Below, one piece after another: positions 6,931 through 14,912 of a DNA stretch of 29,286 bases. Position numbers and translations under genes: made by a program. This DNA is from CAYTWW01 sp043801855 (GTDB lineage: Archaea; Nanobdellota; Nanobdellia; Woesearchaeales; GW2011-AR15), in the NCBI GenBank assembly GCA_043801855.1, contig JAZDLQ010000009.1, forward strand, positions 1 to 29,286, in the 5' to 3' direction. Position 1 is the stretch's first letter. Each line of letters opens with the position of its first letter. Below the pieces are notes generated by a model, which was not told the origin of the DNA, searched no databases, and was given only the letters and a program-made list of their open reading frames with translations.

Positions 6931-7068
6931 ATGCTAGACGAAGAAGACATGAATGTGCTTGAAAGCATGAAAGAGTACAGGGCAAAAAAAAGGCGCTCTT
7001 TTACTAAAGTTATCAATAGCAGCAAGATTACTGATTCAGATTTAGATGAATTTTTCCTAGGTGACTAA
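6931..7068 (+). CDS. Very small hypothetical protein (45 aa)
   Basis: A 45-codon frame from ATG 6931 to TAA 7068, in the AT-rich codon style of its neighbours. The peptide begins acidic (MLDEEDMNVLESMKEYR), has a basic KKRR patch at about 19-22, and ends acidic (ITDSDLDEFFLGD). It is probably a short amphipathic helix. I recognise no family. It lies 31 bases after the structured RNA and three bases before a second tiny gene, so the two are likely co-transcribed. A regulator/antitoxin-like role is possible but unproven. Confidence 0.5.
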   Translation: MLDEEDMNVLESMKEYRAKKRRSFTKVINSSKITDSDLDEFFLGD

Positions 7069-7071
7069 AAA

Positions 7072-7200
7072 ATGGCTAAAATAAGAAGAAGTAAAACTAA
7101 TACAACATTTTTCATGGATATACCAAGAGGCGGCGAAGAGAATAAAAAATGGAAAAAGATAGATTCTCTTGACTTCGAAGTTATTGCTGATAAAATCTGA
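7072..7200 (+). CDS. Very small hypothetical protein (42 aa)
   Basis: A 42-codon frame, ATG 7072 to TGA 7200, beginning three bases after the upstream small gene. The peptide has a basic N-terminus (MAKIRRSKTN), a central Gly/Glu segment (PRGGEENKKWKK) and an acidic-hydrophobic end. There are no cysteines and no membrane segment. I recognise no family. Tight spacing with the 45-residue gene suggests a two-gene unit, perhaps two subunits of one small complex. Its existence rests on spacing and an uninterrupted frame only. Confidence 0.45.
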   Translation: MAKIRRSKTNTTFFMDIPRGGEENKKWKKIDSLDFEVIADKI

Positions 7201-7253
7201 TAGCTATACTCAAAGACATAATTTTCAAACATAATTTAGCCTTTTCGTAATAA

Positions 7254-7295
7254 GCAACCGACAGATTAATTTGTATAAATATTTGTGTCGATTGC
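7254..7295. repeat. Inverted repeat around a TATA-like box
   Basis: GCAACCGACA (7254-7263) and TGTCGATTGC (7286-7295) are inverted copies with nine of ten positions matching. They flank TTGTATAAATATTTG, which looks like a TATA box. It could be an operator around a promoter or a hairpin in a transcript. A second TATA-like stretch nearer the next gene (about 7308-7318) fits a leaderless start at 7338. Confidence 0.4.
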
Positions 7296-7337
7296 TATAA
7301 GATAATTTTTTATAATCTTAATTCTTTATGCATATTT

Positions 7338-7586
7338 ATGCTTGATCTTGAACTTAAAAAGTGTGTTGATGAAATAAAAAAAGAAGGTGCAAAATTAGTC
7401 TGCATCCAGCTTCCTGATGGATTAAAGCCAATGGCGAATATAATTCAGGAAGAAATCGAGAAAAAAACAAATGCAAAAATTATCATCTGGGCAGGAAGCT
7501 GTTTTGGCGCTTGCGATGTCCCAACACACGTAAAGCAGCTTGGCGTAGATATGCTTATCCAATTTGGCCATTCTGAATGGGAATAA
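7338..7586 (+). CDS. dph2: Diphthamide synthesis protein Dph2, N-terminal domain only
   Basis: An 82-residue protein corresponding to the first domain of archaeal Dph2. Dph2 is the noncanonical radical SAM enzyme that transfers the 3-amino-3-carboxypropyl group of SAM to a histidine of elongation factor 2. The motifs CIQLPDGLK and GSCFGACD are clear, and C59 in the latter is the first iron-sulfur ligand known from the Pyrococcus enzyme. The full protein is about 330-340 residues, with two more domains that supply the other two cysteine ligands. Here the frame stops after FGHSEWE, and the next gene starts at 7640, so there is no room for them. Either a truncated pseudogene or a stand-alone domain. 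Confidence 0.75.
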   Translation: MLDLELKKCVDEIKKEGAKLVCIQLPDGLKPMANIIQEEIEKKTNAKIIIWAGSCFGACDVPTHVKQLGVDMLIQFGHSEWE

Positions 7587-7639
7587 GTTTTTTAAAAAGT
7601 GCATAAGTTATATAAGTTATAAAATTATTTTACTAAAAA

Positions 7640-9160
7640 ATGCAAAAAAATTTCTCAATTATTGATGATTCAGATATCGGCAAGAGTTATACTATCCCAT
7701 GCATCATTGAAAAAATCAGGCAGACAAGCGGGCCTACTGTTTTTTCTTTAAATGATGGTTTTGGAATCTTTAAGGCAACTGCATTTGTCAAGCCTGGCGA
7801 ACGCGCTTTTATGCAGCTTGCGCCAGGTGATAGCATCAATGCAACAATTGCAATAAAAAAAAGAAAAGATGACCTTGAAGGAGAGCTTTTAGAAGCTGAA
7901 CCGCTTACAAAAGATGAAATTGCAAAGCTAATGAAAACAATTGGCAATAAAACAGATCCTTGTGATGTTCCATTCCTTATCAAGGCAGATATATTGGATA
8001 AGCTGCGGCCAAAGATGCTTGATGCTGCAAAAATTATAAGAACAGCAATCTTTAGCCAAACCTTGATTATTCTTAAGCATCATGCAGATTGCGACGGATA
8101 TTGCTCTGGTGTTGCTCTTGAAAGAGCAATCATGCCATTGATCGAAGAAAATAGTAAATCTGGCTCTAACACTTCATTTTATTTCAGAAGGTCGCCATGT
8201 AAAACTCCTTTTTATGAATATTCTGATGTTTTAAGGGACATATCAACTGTAATTGAATTGAATGAGTCAGGAAAAAAGCCTCTTTTTATCCTTTCTGACC
8301 TTGGCGCTGTTGAAGAAAACCTTGATGCCATCAAGCGACTTAGAATCCATGATGCGACAATTGTTGTGATTGACCACCATAACCCAGATGGTGCCGAGAA
8401 CATTAAAAAGATGGAGGAAAATTGCGATATCTACATTAATCCTTACTGCGAAGGCTTTGACTCATCCTTGGTCTGCGGAATGATATGCACTGAGCTTGCA
8501 AGGCTTATAAATAAGGATGCAAAAAATATTGAATTTTTACCAGCATTAGCAGGAACTGGAGATAAATCAAATAAAAACGAGTTCGACCAATACTTAAAAA
8601 TCTCAGGCTATGACCCTGAATACCTAAAAAAATTCGCAATCTGTGTAGACTTTGAAACCCATTATATAAAATACATGGAAGGCAGAATGTTAGTAGATGA
8701 GCTTTTTTGCGCAAACAAAGCAAGGCATGAAAAACTTATCGAGCTTCTTTATTGCAATGTTGAAAAAAAGATGAATACTTTAAAAGTTGCTGTACAGAAA
8801 TATATGGAAGTAACTAATATTGATAATCTTAAGCTAATAAAAATCGACTGTGAAAAAGTAACTTCACAAGGAGAATTTCCAAATTCCTCAAAAATTGTAA
8901 GGATAGCGCATGAGCTTTATAGCGGCCCAAGAATTACTATTGGGCTTCATAGTGATGCAATAATATTTAGGGTTGATAGTGTAAAAAACTTCAATGTGAA
9001 TGATCTTGTGTCAAGGCTTCAGAAATTAAAGCCGCATGCTGTAATAGAAGGAGGCGGACATGAATTTGCAGGAACATTAAGTTTTTTGCCTGCTGCTAAA
9101 ATTGAAATTATTACATACGTTGAGCGATATATTCTGTTTTTAAAGCAAAAAAGGTTCTAG
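7640..9160 (+). CDS. Archaeal RecJ-like DHH-family phosphoesterase/nuclease with N-terminal OB domain
   Basis: A 506-residue protein. An OB-fold-like N-terminus (about 10-90) probably binds single-stranded nucleic acid. The DHH catalytic domain follows: HHADCDG at 147-153 (H-x-D-x-D-G metal motif), a SDLGA motif near 218 and DHH at 245-247. The DHHA1 domain ends with GGGHEFAGT at 471-479. This matches the archaeal RecJ-like (COG1107) group of 5'-3' exonucleases and phosphodiesterases, but it is shorter and lacks the N-terminal DnaJ-type zinc finger seen in many relatives. The gene for a membrane protein starts one base after its stop, suggesting one transcript. Its likely role is DNA repair or replication (GAN-like), or RNA turnover. 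Confidence 0.82.
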   Translation: MQKNFSIIDDSDIGKSYTIPCIIEKIRQTSGPTVFSLNDGFGIFKATAFVKPGERAFMQLAPGDSINATIAIKKRKDDLEGELLEAEPLTKDEIAKLMKTIGNKTDPCDVPFLIKADILDKLRPKMLDAAKIIRTAIFSQTLIILKHHADCDGYCSGVALERAIMPLIEENSKSGSNTSFYFRRSPCKTPFYEYSDVLRDISTVIELNESGKKPLFILSDLGAVEENLDAIKRLRIHDATIVVIDHHNPDGAENIKKMEENCDIYINPYCEGFDSSLVCGMICTELARLINKDAKNIEFLPALAGTGDKSNKNEFDQYLKISGYDPEYLKKFAICVDFETHYIKYMEGRMLVDELFCANKARHEKLIELLYCNVEKKMNTLKVAVQKYMEVTNIDNLKLIKIDCEKVTSQGEFPNSSKIVRIAHELYSGPRITIGLHSDAIIFRVDSVKNFNVNDLVSRLQKLKPHAVIEGGGHEFAGTLSFLPAAKIEIITYVERYILFLKQKRF

Positions 9161-9161
9161 A

Positions 9162-9686
9162 ATGCTAAAATTAATTCTGCTTGCTCTTGTTGCCTTCATT
9201 GGCCTACCAACTGGAGTGTTTCTGTCATACTTTACAAAAGAAGAGCTACCTACAGGAGCTAAAATATTCTTACCTTCACTTCATGTACTAATATCTATTA
9301 TATTTTTTGTGTTTATTTATAGTATGAATAATAATATTGTTATCTCACTAGCTACAGGAATATTGGCAGCTATTGCATCTTTTATATTGAGAAGGCATAC
9401 TAGCATCAATGTGTTTTATGCAACATGCTACTTAGCTTTTGGAATTACTTCTTTTTTTGCTGTTAAAGAAAGCATAGCTTCGCTTTTTATGTCATTTGTT
9501 TTCCTGTTTGGACTTCCGGGAGGAAGCTTAATTGGAAAAAAAGAACTAGATGAAAATAAAAAGAAAATAAAAAAATTAAGGATAATTAGTTTTTTTGGTT
9601 TATTCCAAAAAACAGCAAGACTACTTATCCTATGCGCTGCTTCTTATTTAACACCAATAATTTGCTTTTATTTGACACTAAAATAA
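9162..9686 (+). CDS. Hypothetical multi-pass membrane protein
   Basis: A 174-residue hydrophobic protein with about five membrane segments: ~2-22, ~38-56, ~58-75, ~82-120 (possibly two) and ~150-172. A charged cytosolic loop, KKELDENKKKIKKLR, lies at about 126-140. I do not recognise the family. The ATG follows the DHH gene's stop after a single base, so it is probably translated from the same mRNA. It converges with the DUF212 gene on the other strand, with a 32-base gap. Confidence 0.65.
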   Translation: MLKLILLALVAFIGLPTGVFLSYFTKEELPTGAKIFLPSLHVLISIIFFVFIYSMNNNIVISLATGILAAIASFILRRHTSINVFYATCYLAFGITSFFAVKESIASLFMSFVFLFGLPGGSLIGKKELDENKKKIKKLRIISFFGLFQKTARLLILCAASYLTPIICFYLTLK

Positions 9687-9718
9687 AAAAAATTGGCAAA
9701 ATATAAAGCATTTGGCAA

Positions 9719-10162
9719 CTACGCATATACTATAGCTGTGATTACTAATGCAACAATTATTCCAGCTATAACCTGCTTAGGGGTGTGCCCGATAAACTCA
9801 TAAAGCCGCTTTGTTTTGAATTTGCGAAAGTAATGAAGGTCTTCAACTATTTTGTTTATCACTTCTGCCTGTTTTCCAGCCGCTCTTCGCACTCCCATTG
9901 CATCATATAATACAATTGATGCAAATATAAGAGCTACGATAAAAAGCTCGCTAACACCTGTTTCCCTGTATACTGCGTATGCTGCTGCTGCAACTGAAGC
10001 TGAATGAGAACTGGGCATATGGCCTGACTTAAAAAAAAGGCTTATGTCATATCTTGAAGAGGCAAGTCCGTTTATTATCACTTTAAGTGCACTTGCTATT
10101 AAAAAGCTAAGGAATGTTGAAATTACAATTTTATTCTCCACAATAAGTAAAAAATCATTCAT
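9719..10162 (-). CDS. DUF212 / divergent PAP2 family membrane protein
   Basis: A 147-residue protein of the YuiD/DUF212 family (acid phosphatase/vanadium-dependent haloperoxidase-related). The diagnostic motifs are present: GHMPSSHSASVAA near 48-60, LYDAMGVRRAAGKQAEVIN near 84-102, and a terminal FIGHTPKQVIAG. Membrane segments lie at about 10-30, 55-65, 72-90 and 130-146. Members are thought to be membrane phosphatases, but the substrate is not established. Length is typical. It is transcribed divergently from the DUF58/vWA fusion gene. Confidence 0.85.
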   Translation of the reverse strand: MNDFLLIVENKIVISTFLSFLIASALKVIINGLASSRYDISLFFKSGHMPSSHSASVAAAAYAVYRETGVSELFIVALIFASIVLYDAMGVRRAAGKQAEVINKIVEDLHYFRKFKTKRLYEFIGHTPKQVIAGIIVALVITAIVYA

Positions 10163-10265
10163 AATGTTAAATAATTAGCATCAGAATTTAAAAATATATC
10201 GCTATGCAATAATAAATTTTATATAAGCAGCTAAACATTTCTATTTTAAAAAGAGGAAGCGCTTA

Positions 10266-12104
10266 ATGCCAATAAAAGAATTCAAAGCAGATTTAATACC
10301 AAAGCTTCATGAGCTTGATATGTATGCTAAGAGACGGATTCTAAGTACTACTCTTTCTGGAAACCTGATCACAAATTTCAAGGGAAGAGGCTTTGAATTC
10401 GAAGGTTATCGTTCTTTTACACCAAATGATGATGCCTCTTTTATTGACTGGAAAGCTTCTCTTCGCTCAAACAGACTTCTTATAAGGGAATATGACGTTG
10501 AAAAAAACTTTAACGCATTTTTTTTGATAGATGTATCAGACAGCATGCTTTTTTCAAGTGTTGAAAAATTAAAGTGCGAGTATGCTGCTGAAGTTGTATC
10601 TAACCTTGCTTTTGGAATCATCGAAGCAGGTGCAGGCCTTGGATTCGGGATGTTTACTGATAAGCTTGTATGTAAGCTTGCACCAATTATGGGAAAAAGG
10701 CAGTATTATTTTCTTGTTAAAGAGCTGACTAATGTTAACAATTACGGAGGAAACTTTGACCTTGAAGCTGCCCTTAAATTCACGCTTAGCGTACTAAAAG
10801 AAAAAGCAATGATAATAATTATATCAGATTTTTTTGGATTAAAAGGCTCATGGTATAAATATATGCAGATACTCTCACAGAAATTCGAAGTAATGGGAAT
10901 CGCAATAAGGGATCCAAGAGACAGTGAAATACCAAGAGATGCAGGGCAATACATCCTACAGGACCCATATTCAAATGAAAAGATTTATATTGACGCTTCT
11001 CAGTATTATGACTTATACAAAAAGCAGGCAAAAGAAGATGTTGAACTCCTTAAAAGAAAGTTTACTTTGCTCAGGTCTGACCTTTTAACGTTGCAGACAA
11101 ATGAAACTTATACTGACAAAATAATTAAATTCTTAAAAAAAAAGAGAGAAAAAATGGAAGTAATTTTTGATTATCCGCTATACCTGATCCTTCTATTAAG
11201 CATACCTCTTCTTGTTGTGACACATTTTTATCTTCTTAGGCACATAAGAAGAAAAGCTATGAAATTTGCAAATTTTGAGGCGCTTCGAAGGGTTACTGGA
11301 AGCGACCTTATTACGAAAAACATGTTTCTGCTGGTTTTTCGGTGCGTTACTTTAACAATTCTAGTCTTTAGCGCCGCAGGCCCTGTAATCTGGTATAAGG
11401 GAAAAGAAAACCACAATGATTATGTCATTACTATTGATACAAGCGCAAGCATGCTCGCTGAAGACTTTTTTCCTGATAGATTAAGGGCTGCAAAAAAAGT
11501 TGCTACAGATTTTTTAGGCACTCTCGACCTAAGAACACAGGTTGCTGTTGTTTCTTTTTCTGGAATTCCAAAAGTAGAATCTCTTTTGTCAAGCGAAACA
11601 TCTCAAGCTATGGCGAAAATAAATGAGCTTGAGATAATGGCTGCCGGCGGAACAGATATTGGATCAGCAATTGTTACTTCAACAAATATTTTGCTGCTCG
11701 GAAGAAAATCAAAAACCATCATACTTCTTACAGACGGCTCGCAGACAACAGGCACCTTTGTTGATGACTCGCTTAAATCAGGTGTAGCATACGCAAAAAA
11801 AAATCATGTAATAATTCACACAATTGGCATAGGAACAGGAAATGCACCATCAGGATATCTCCCAATCAATGTTTCAGCATCGTATGAAAAGGATTCACTT
11901 GCCGCAATAGCATTGCAGACAGGCGGTAAATTTTTTGAAGCCAACAATGAAGAAGAACTTGCAGCTGCATTCTCTGAAATAAATGCTCTTAAAGATGAAG
12001 CCTACCTTGACCTTGATTTAAGATTTGGGCTTCTAATGATTGGAGTTTTAATGCTATTTTTAGAATGGGGCCTTTTAAGCACAAAATACAGAGCTGTTCC
12101 ATAG
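10266..12104 (+). CDS. Fusion of a DUF58 protein with a BatA-like membrane von Willebrand A protein
   Basis: A 612-residue protein made of two parts that are usually separate neighbours in MoxR-associated operons. Residues 1-296 are a DUF58 protein: the motif EGYRSFTPNDDASFIDWKAS is at 47-66, and a degenerate MIDAS motif DVSDS at 89-93. From Met297 (MEVIFDYPLYLILL) it reads like a complete BatA/BatB: membrane helices at about 302-325 and 355-378, a vWA domain with intact MIDAS DTSAS at 391-395 and a GGTD motif near 460, and a C-terminal helix at about 585-605. The join lies in an A-rich stretch (11135-11154), so one protein, or two genes joined by an indel, should both be considered. No MoxR ATPase gene is in the window. 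Confidence 0.85.
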   Translation: MPIKEFKADLIPKLHELDMYAKRRILSTTLSGNLITNFKGRGFEFEGYRSFTPNDDASFIDWKASLRSNRLLIREYDVEKNFNAFFLIDVSDSMLFSSVEKLKCEYAAEVVSNLAFGIIEAGAGLGFGMFTDKLVCKLAPIMGKRQYYFLVKELTNVNNYGGNFDLEAALKFTLSVLKEKAMIIIISDFFGLKGSWYKYMQILSQKFEVMGIAIRDPRDSEIPRDAGQYILQDPYSNEKIYIDASQYYDLYKKQAKEDVELLKRKFTLLRSDLLTLQTNETYTDKIIKFLKKKREKMEVIFDYPLYLILLLSIPLLVVTHFYLLRHIRRKAMKFANFEALRRVTGSDLITKNMFLLVFRCVTLTILVFSAAGPVIWYKGKENHNDYVITIDTSASMLAEDFFPDRLRAAKKVATDFLGTLDLRTQVAVVSFSGIPKVESLLSSETSQAMAKINELEIMAAGGTDIGSAIVTSTNILLLGRKSKTIILLTDGSQTTGTFVDDSLKSGVAYAKKNHVIIHTIGIGTGNAPSGYLPINVSASYEKDSLAAIALQTGGKFFEANNEEELAAAFSEINALKDEAYLDLDLRFGLLMIGVLMLFLEWGLLSTKYRAVP

Positions 12105-12718
12105 GCTAACGATAATATTAATACTACAGCATAAATTAAAACAATTCTTATTGATATATCATAAAAAAACTCATCAGGAAACATATATTTCATATTTGAT
12201 ATAGCAGGATCAAAGCTGTAGTTGCCAACAAAAAAAATCTCATGGAATTTTGAAAAAAGAAAATCAAATCCAATCGCTTTGTAAAAAATCAACCCAATAA
12301 TTATGCAAGATAAACCTATGGCGCCAGCAGCTATTGTTATTCTTGCTAAGCATCTTAAAAATAATTTTTTGCTTAGTTTTAGTTTAAATAATAGAATAAT
12401 TAAGCATATAAATGCTGCAATAGAGCAAACATATAATATGAATACCTTATAGACCAGGACTTTTACATCATTTAGATGAAGTATCTCGTTTTTGCTAAAA
12501 TAGTCAGAGTCAAGCTGCGCTGTTCCTTTAAAAAAACCAAATAAATTATTTGTCTCATAAGCCAGTGATTCCATTGAAAATTTTGTCAGATTATATTTTA
12601 CATACTCACTCTTATAATAGTTAAGATCAAATAAAACGCTGAAAAAAACAGAACAAAACAAAATAAAAGAAAGTAAAACAGATAAAAAGGAAATTAGCGC
12701 AATTATTTTAACTTTCAT
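12002..12718 (-). CDS. DUF1461 (TIGR01906) integral membrane protein
   Basis: A 238-residue membrane protein. Four hydrophobic segments lie at about 5-32, 88-112, 125-150 and 190-215. The family signature sits between the last two: FHEIFFVGNYSFDPAISNMKYMFPDEFF (residues ~158-185; key features are FHEIFF, the Asn-x-Ser-Phe turn and the FPxxFF ending). This matches the DUF1461 family, whose function is unknown. Its last 34 codons overlap the end of the convergent DUF58/vWA gene by 103 bases. That overlap encodes a basic tail after the last helix, so a shorter ancestral protein is possible. Confidence 0.75.
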   Translation of the reverse strand: MKVKIIALISFLSVLLSFILFCSVFFSVLFDLNYYKSEYVKYNLTKFSMESLAYETNNLFGFFKGTAQLDSDYFSKNEILHLNDVKVLVYKVFILYVCSIAAFICLIILLFKLKLSKKLFLRCLARITIAAGAIGLSCIIIGLIFYKAIGFDFLFSKFHEIFFVGNYSFDPAISNMKYMFPDEFFYDISIRIVLIYAVVLILSLAYGTALYFVLKRPHSKNSIKTPIIRSPNLKSRSR

Positions 12719-12735
12719 TTTAGGATTTAAATAAG

Positions 12736-14493
12736 TCAGCTATAATAATATTTTCCAGATGACTTTTGTTCCCTGTCTTTTACTGATGCAAGCTTATTTA
12801 TTCTTGGCCTTCTTGTGTTTTCATCCCTTCTCATTGAAATATTCAGGCTTGAAAGAAGCTTATTCATACCATCTTCCATACTAAATGGCCCATTTGCTGC
12901 TCCTGACTTGGCAGGCTCTCCGCTGAAAACAAGCAATCTGTCAGAAAGATAATCAAGAAATAAAATATCATGGTCAACAACAAGGCAGGTAATTCTTCGT
13001 ATATCAGTTATATTTGCAACAACTTTTGAAACAAGAAGCCTCTGCTCTACATCAAGATAAGCTGACGGTTCATCAAGGAGAATTAACTGAGCATCCTTTG
13101 AAAGCGCCTCGCATATTGCAACTCTTTGAAGCTCTCCTCCTGAAAGTTCATTTATTTTTTTAAGCAATAATGGCTTAATATTCAGCGGCCTGATAAGCTC
13201 TGTTTCATATTTGGACAGTGCATCTTTTAGGACAACCATTACAAGCTCATCTGAATCATTATTAATATACTGCGGCTTATATGATACTTTGACTTTAATG
13301 TCAAGCTCTTTTCCATCAGGAGGAATTACACCTGCCAAAATTTTAACAAATGTTGTTTTACCAATACCATTCTCGCCAAGAATTCCTACTTTTTCATTTG
13401 AATAAAGAGTTCCGCTTTCAGAAGTAAGTTTAAAATGGCCAAGCGTCTTTGAAAATGGCTCCCATTCTACAATCATATGCTCAGGCTTTGCTTTATTCGG
13501 AGCCTTTATATCAAAGATTATTTTATAATCCCTAAATCTGACGTTTTCTTCTTTTAGAAATCCTTCCAGGAACGTGTTAATTCCATTTTTTGACGCTTTT
13601 AAGGCTGAGACTACGCCATAGCATCCTGATTTTCCATACATTATATTTACAAGGTCAGCCATATAATCAAGAGCAATTAAATCATGCTCTATAACAATCA
13701 CTGCAGTATTTTCATTTGCAAGTGTTTTTATGTACTGTGAAATCTTTAAGCGCTGCTTTATATCAAGATATGATGTCAGTTCATCAAAAATATACAAGTT
13801 TGCTTTTTTTAGAACTGTTGCTGCAATTGCAACCCGCTGCAATTCTCCTCCGGAAATCTTATCAACGTCAGTATCAAGGAATTTTTCAAGCTCAAGGATT
13901 TTTGATATTTCATCAAGCTTATTTTTCTCGTCGATTTTTGATAGAAGCCCTCTTACTTTTCCCTTGAACTGCTTTGATATAAGGTCAACATGTTGAGGCT
14001 TATATGCTGTTTTTATTTCGCCCTTCAATACTTTCTGGAAAAAAAGCTGGGCTTCAGTTCCCTTAAAGTAATTGATTATATCCTGTAATGCCGCCTCTTT
14101 TCCGACTTCACCAAGATTTGGCTTCAAAATTCCTGACATTATTTTTATCGCTGTAGATTTGCCGATTCCGTTGACGCCAATAATTCCAACAACTTTTCCG
14201 AAAACAGGTATTGGCAGGTTAAACAATGCAAACCCATTTTCTGCAAAACGATGAATTGGCTGTTTATCAAGCTCCTTGGGAAGATTGATTATTGTCAATG
14301 CATTAAAAGGGCATTTTTTCGGGCAGATCCCGCAGCCTATGCAAAGCTCTTCACTAATGATTACTTTTTTGTCAGAACCAGCAGTAATGCATTCTTTTCC
14401 AGTCCTATTTACAGGGCAAGCACCGCCGCAGATGAACGGGCAGTCCACTTTATTTTTGCACTTTGTCTTTTCAACAATTGCGAGTCGTTTCAT
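12736..14493 (-). CDS. Ribosome recycling ATPase ABCE1 (RLI)
   Basis: A 585-residue ABCE1, the essential iron-sulfur twin ABC ATPase that splits ribosomes after termination. The N-terminus carries eight cluster cysteines, including CIGCGICPKKC. NBD1 has Walker A GVNGIGKST at 106-114 and the signature ISGGELQRVAIA. NBD2 has Walker A GENGIGKTT at about 372-380, signature LSGGELQRVAI and Walker B LILLDEPSAYLD. The NBD1 Walker B/D-loop reads FDELTSYLD, with Leu where the family usually has Pro (DEP). The last ~40 residues are polar and basic. ATG 14493 gives the usual MKRLAIV start. The 339-base gap upstream contains a strongly structured segment (14524-14633). Confidence 0.95.
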   Translation of the reverse strand: MKRLAIVEKTKCKNKVDCPFICGGACPVNRTGKECITAGSDKKVIISEELCIGCGICPKKCPFNALTIINLPKELDKQPIHRFAENGFALFNLPIPVFGKVVGIIGVNGIGKSTAIKIMSGILKPNLGEVGKEAALQDIINYFKGTEAQLFFQKVLKGEIKTAYKPQHVDLISKQFKGKVRGLLSKIDEKNKLDEISKILELEKFLDTDVDKISGGELQRVAIAATVLKKANLYIFDELTSYLDIKQRLKISQYIKTLANENTAVIVIEHDLIALDYMADLVNIMYGKSGCYGVVSALKASKNGINTFLEGFLKEENVRFRDYKIIFDIKAPNKAKPEHMIVEWEPFSKTLGHFKLTSESGTLYSNEKVGILGENGIGKTTFVKILAGVIPPDGKELDIKVKVSYKPQYINNDSDELVMVVLKDALSKYETELIRPLNIKPLLLKKINELSGGELQRVAICEALSKDAQLILLDEPSAYLDVEQRLLVSKVVANITDIRRITCLVVDHDILFLDYLSDRLLVFSGEPAKSGAANGPFSMEDGMNKLLSSLNISMRRDENTRRPRINKLASVKDREQKSSGKYYYS

Positions 14494-14523
14494 TTGGATT
14501 CATTAATTAATTGGCTATCATTG

Positions 14524-14633
14524 TATAGAGAAGTTTGCAAAAAATCTGCAAACTTCTAATAGATAACTTTGCATATCGACGAGAGCATGAATTGAATATT
14601 CATGAAAAAACGAATTATGCAAAGTACTCTATA
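14524..14633. ncRNA. Candidate structured RNA (three-way junction) upstream of ABCE1
   Basis: A closing stem TATAGAG (14524-14530)/CTCTATA (14627-14633) encloses two perfect hairpins. AAGTTTGCA (14531-14539) pairs with TGCAAACTT (14547-14555). ACTTTGCAT (14566-14574) pairs with ATGCAAAGT (14617-14625). The second has a large internal loop and then an upper stem CATGAAT (14586-14592)/ATTCATG (14598-14604). The shape of that arm recalls an H/ACA guide pocket, but no ACA box follows. On the minus strand it would be the leader of ABCE1, with a TATA-like box around 14682-14695. The strand is undecided. Confidence 0.45.
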
Positions 14634-14767
14634 AACTAATGGAAAACAATGTTATTTTTTAAGTTATTTATTTTGAACTTGTCGTCTATATTTTTATAAT
14701 GTAATAAATAACTTTTATTATAAATTGCGTTTTTCCGTCGAAAAAACAATTTTTTTAATAGGAAAAA

Positions 14768-14823
14768 TTTATATACGCAAGAGTTATTATAAAAAATAGA
14801 ATTTTTTTTAAAAAAAAAGGAGG
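14768..14823 (+). promoter_or_regulatory. TATA box and strong Shine-Dalgarno of the 18-residue gene
   Basis: TTTATATA (14768-14775) is a good TATA box, predicting a start near 14798-14800. The transcript would then carry GGAGG (14819-14823) nine bases before the ATG at 14833. A perfect Shine-Dalgarno is unusual here, where most genes look leaderless. Confidence 0.5.
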
Positions 14824-14832
14824 AAACTAAAA

Positions 14833-14889
14833 ATGCCAGCAAAGAAAAAAGCTCCTGTTAAAAAAGCAGCAGCTAAAAAGAAAAAGTAA
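14833..14889 (+). CDS. 18-residue Lys/Ala-rich basic peptide
   Basis: ATG 14833 to TAA 14889 encodes MPAKKKAPVKKAAAKKKK. It has ten lysines, no acidic residues, and the KKA/PVKK repeats of histone H1-like or DNA-compacting tails. It has its own TATA box, a perfect GGAGG, and a T-rich run just after it (14913-14932), so it looks like a complete, well-expressed tiny transcription unit rather than chance. A role in nucleic-acid binding or charge neutralisation is inference. It could also be a leader peptide sensing lysyl-tRNA ahead of polB, though polB has its own region upstream. Confidence 0.6.
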   Translation: MPAKKKAPVKKAAAKKKK

Positions 14890-14912
14890 GTGTAATGCTT
14901 TTAATTTCCAGG

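Noticed and set aside
14566..14633. H/ACA guide RNA suggested by the internal-loop arm
   Set aside because: No ACA/ANA box directly after the lower stem, and the arm is enclosed by another stem.
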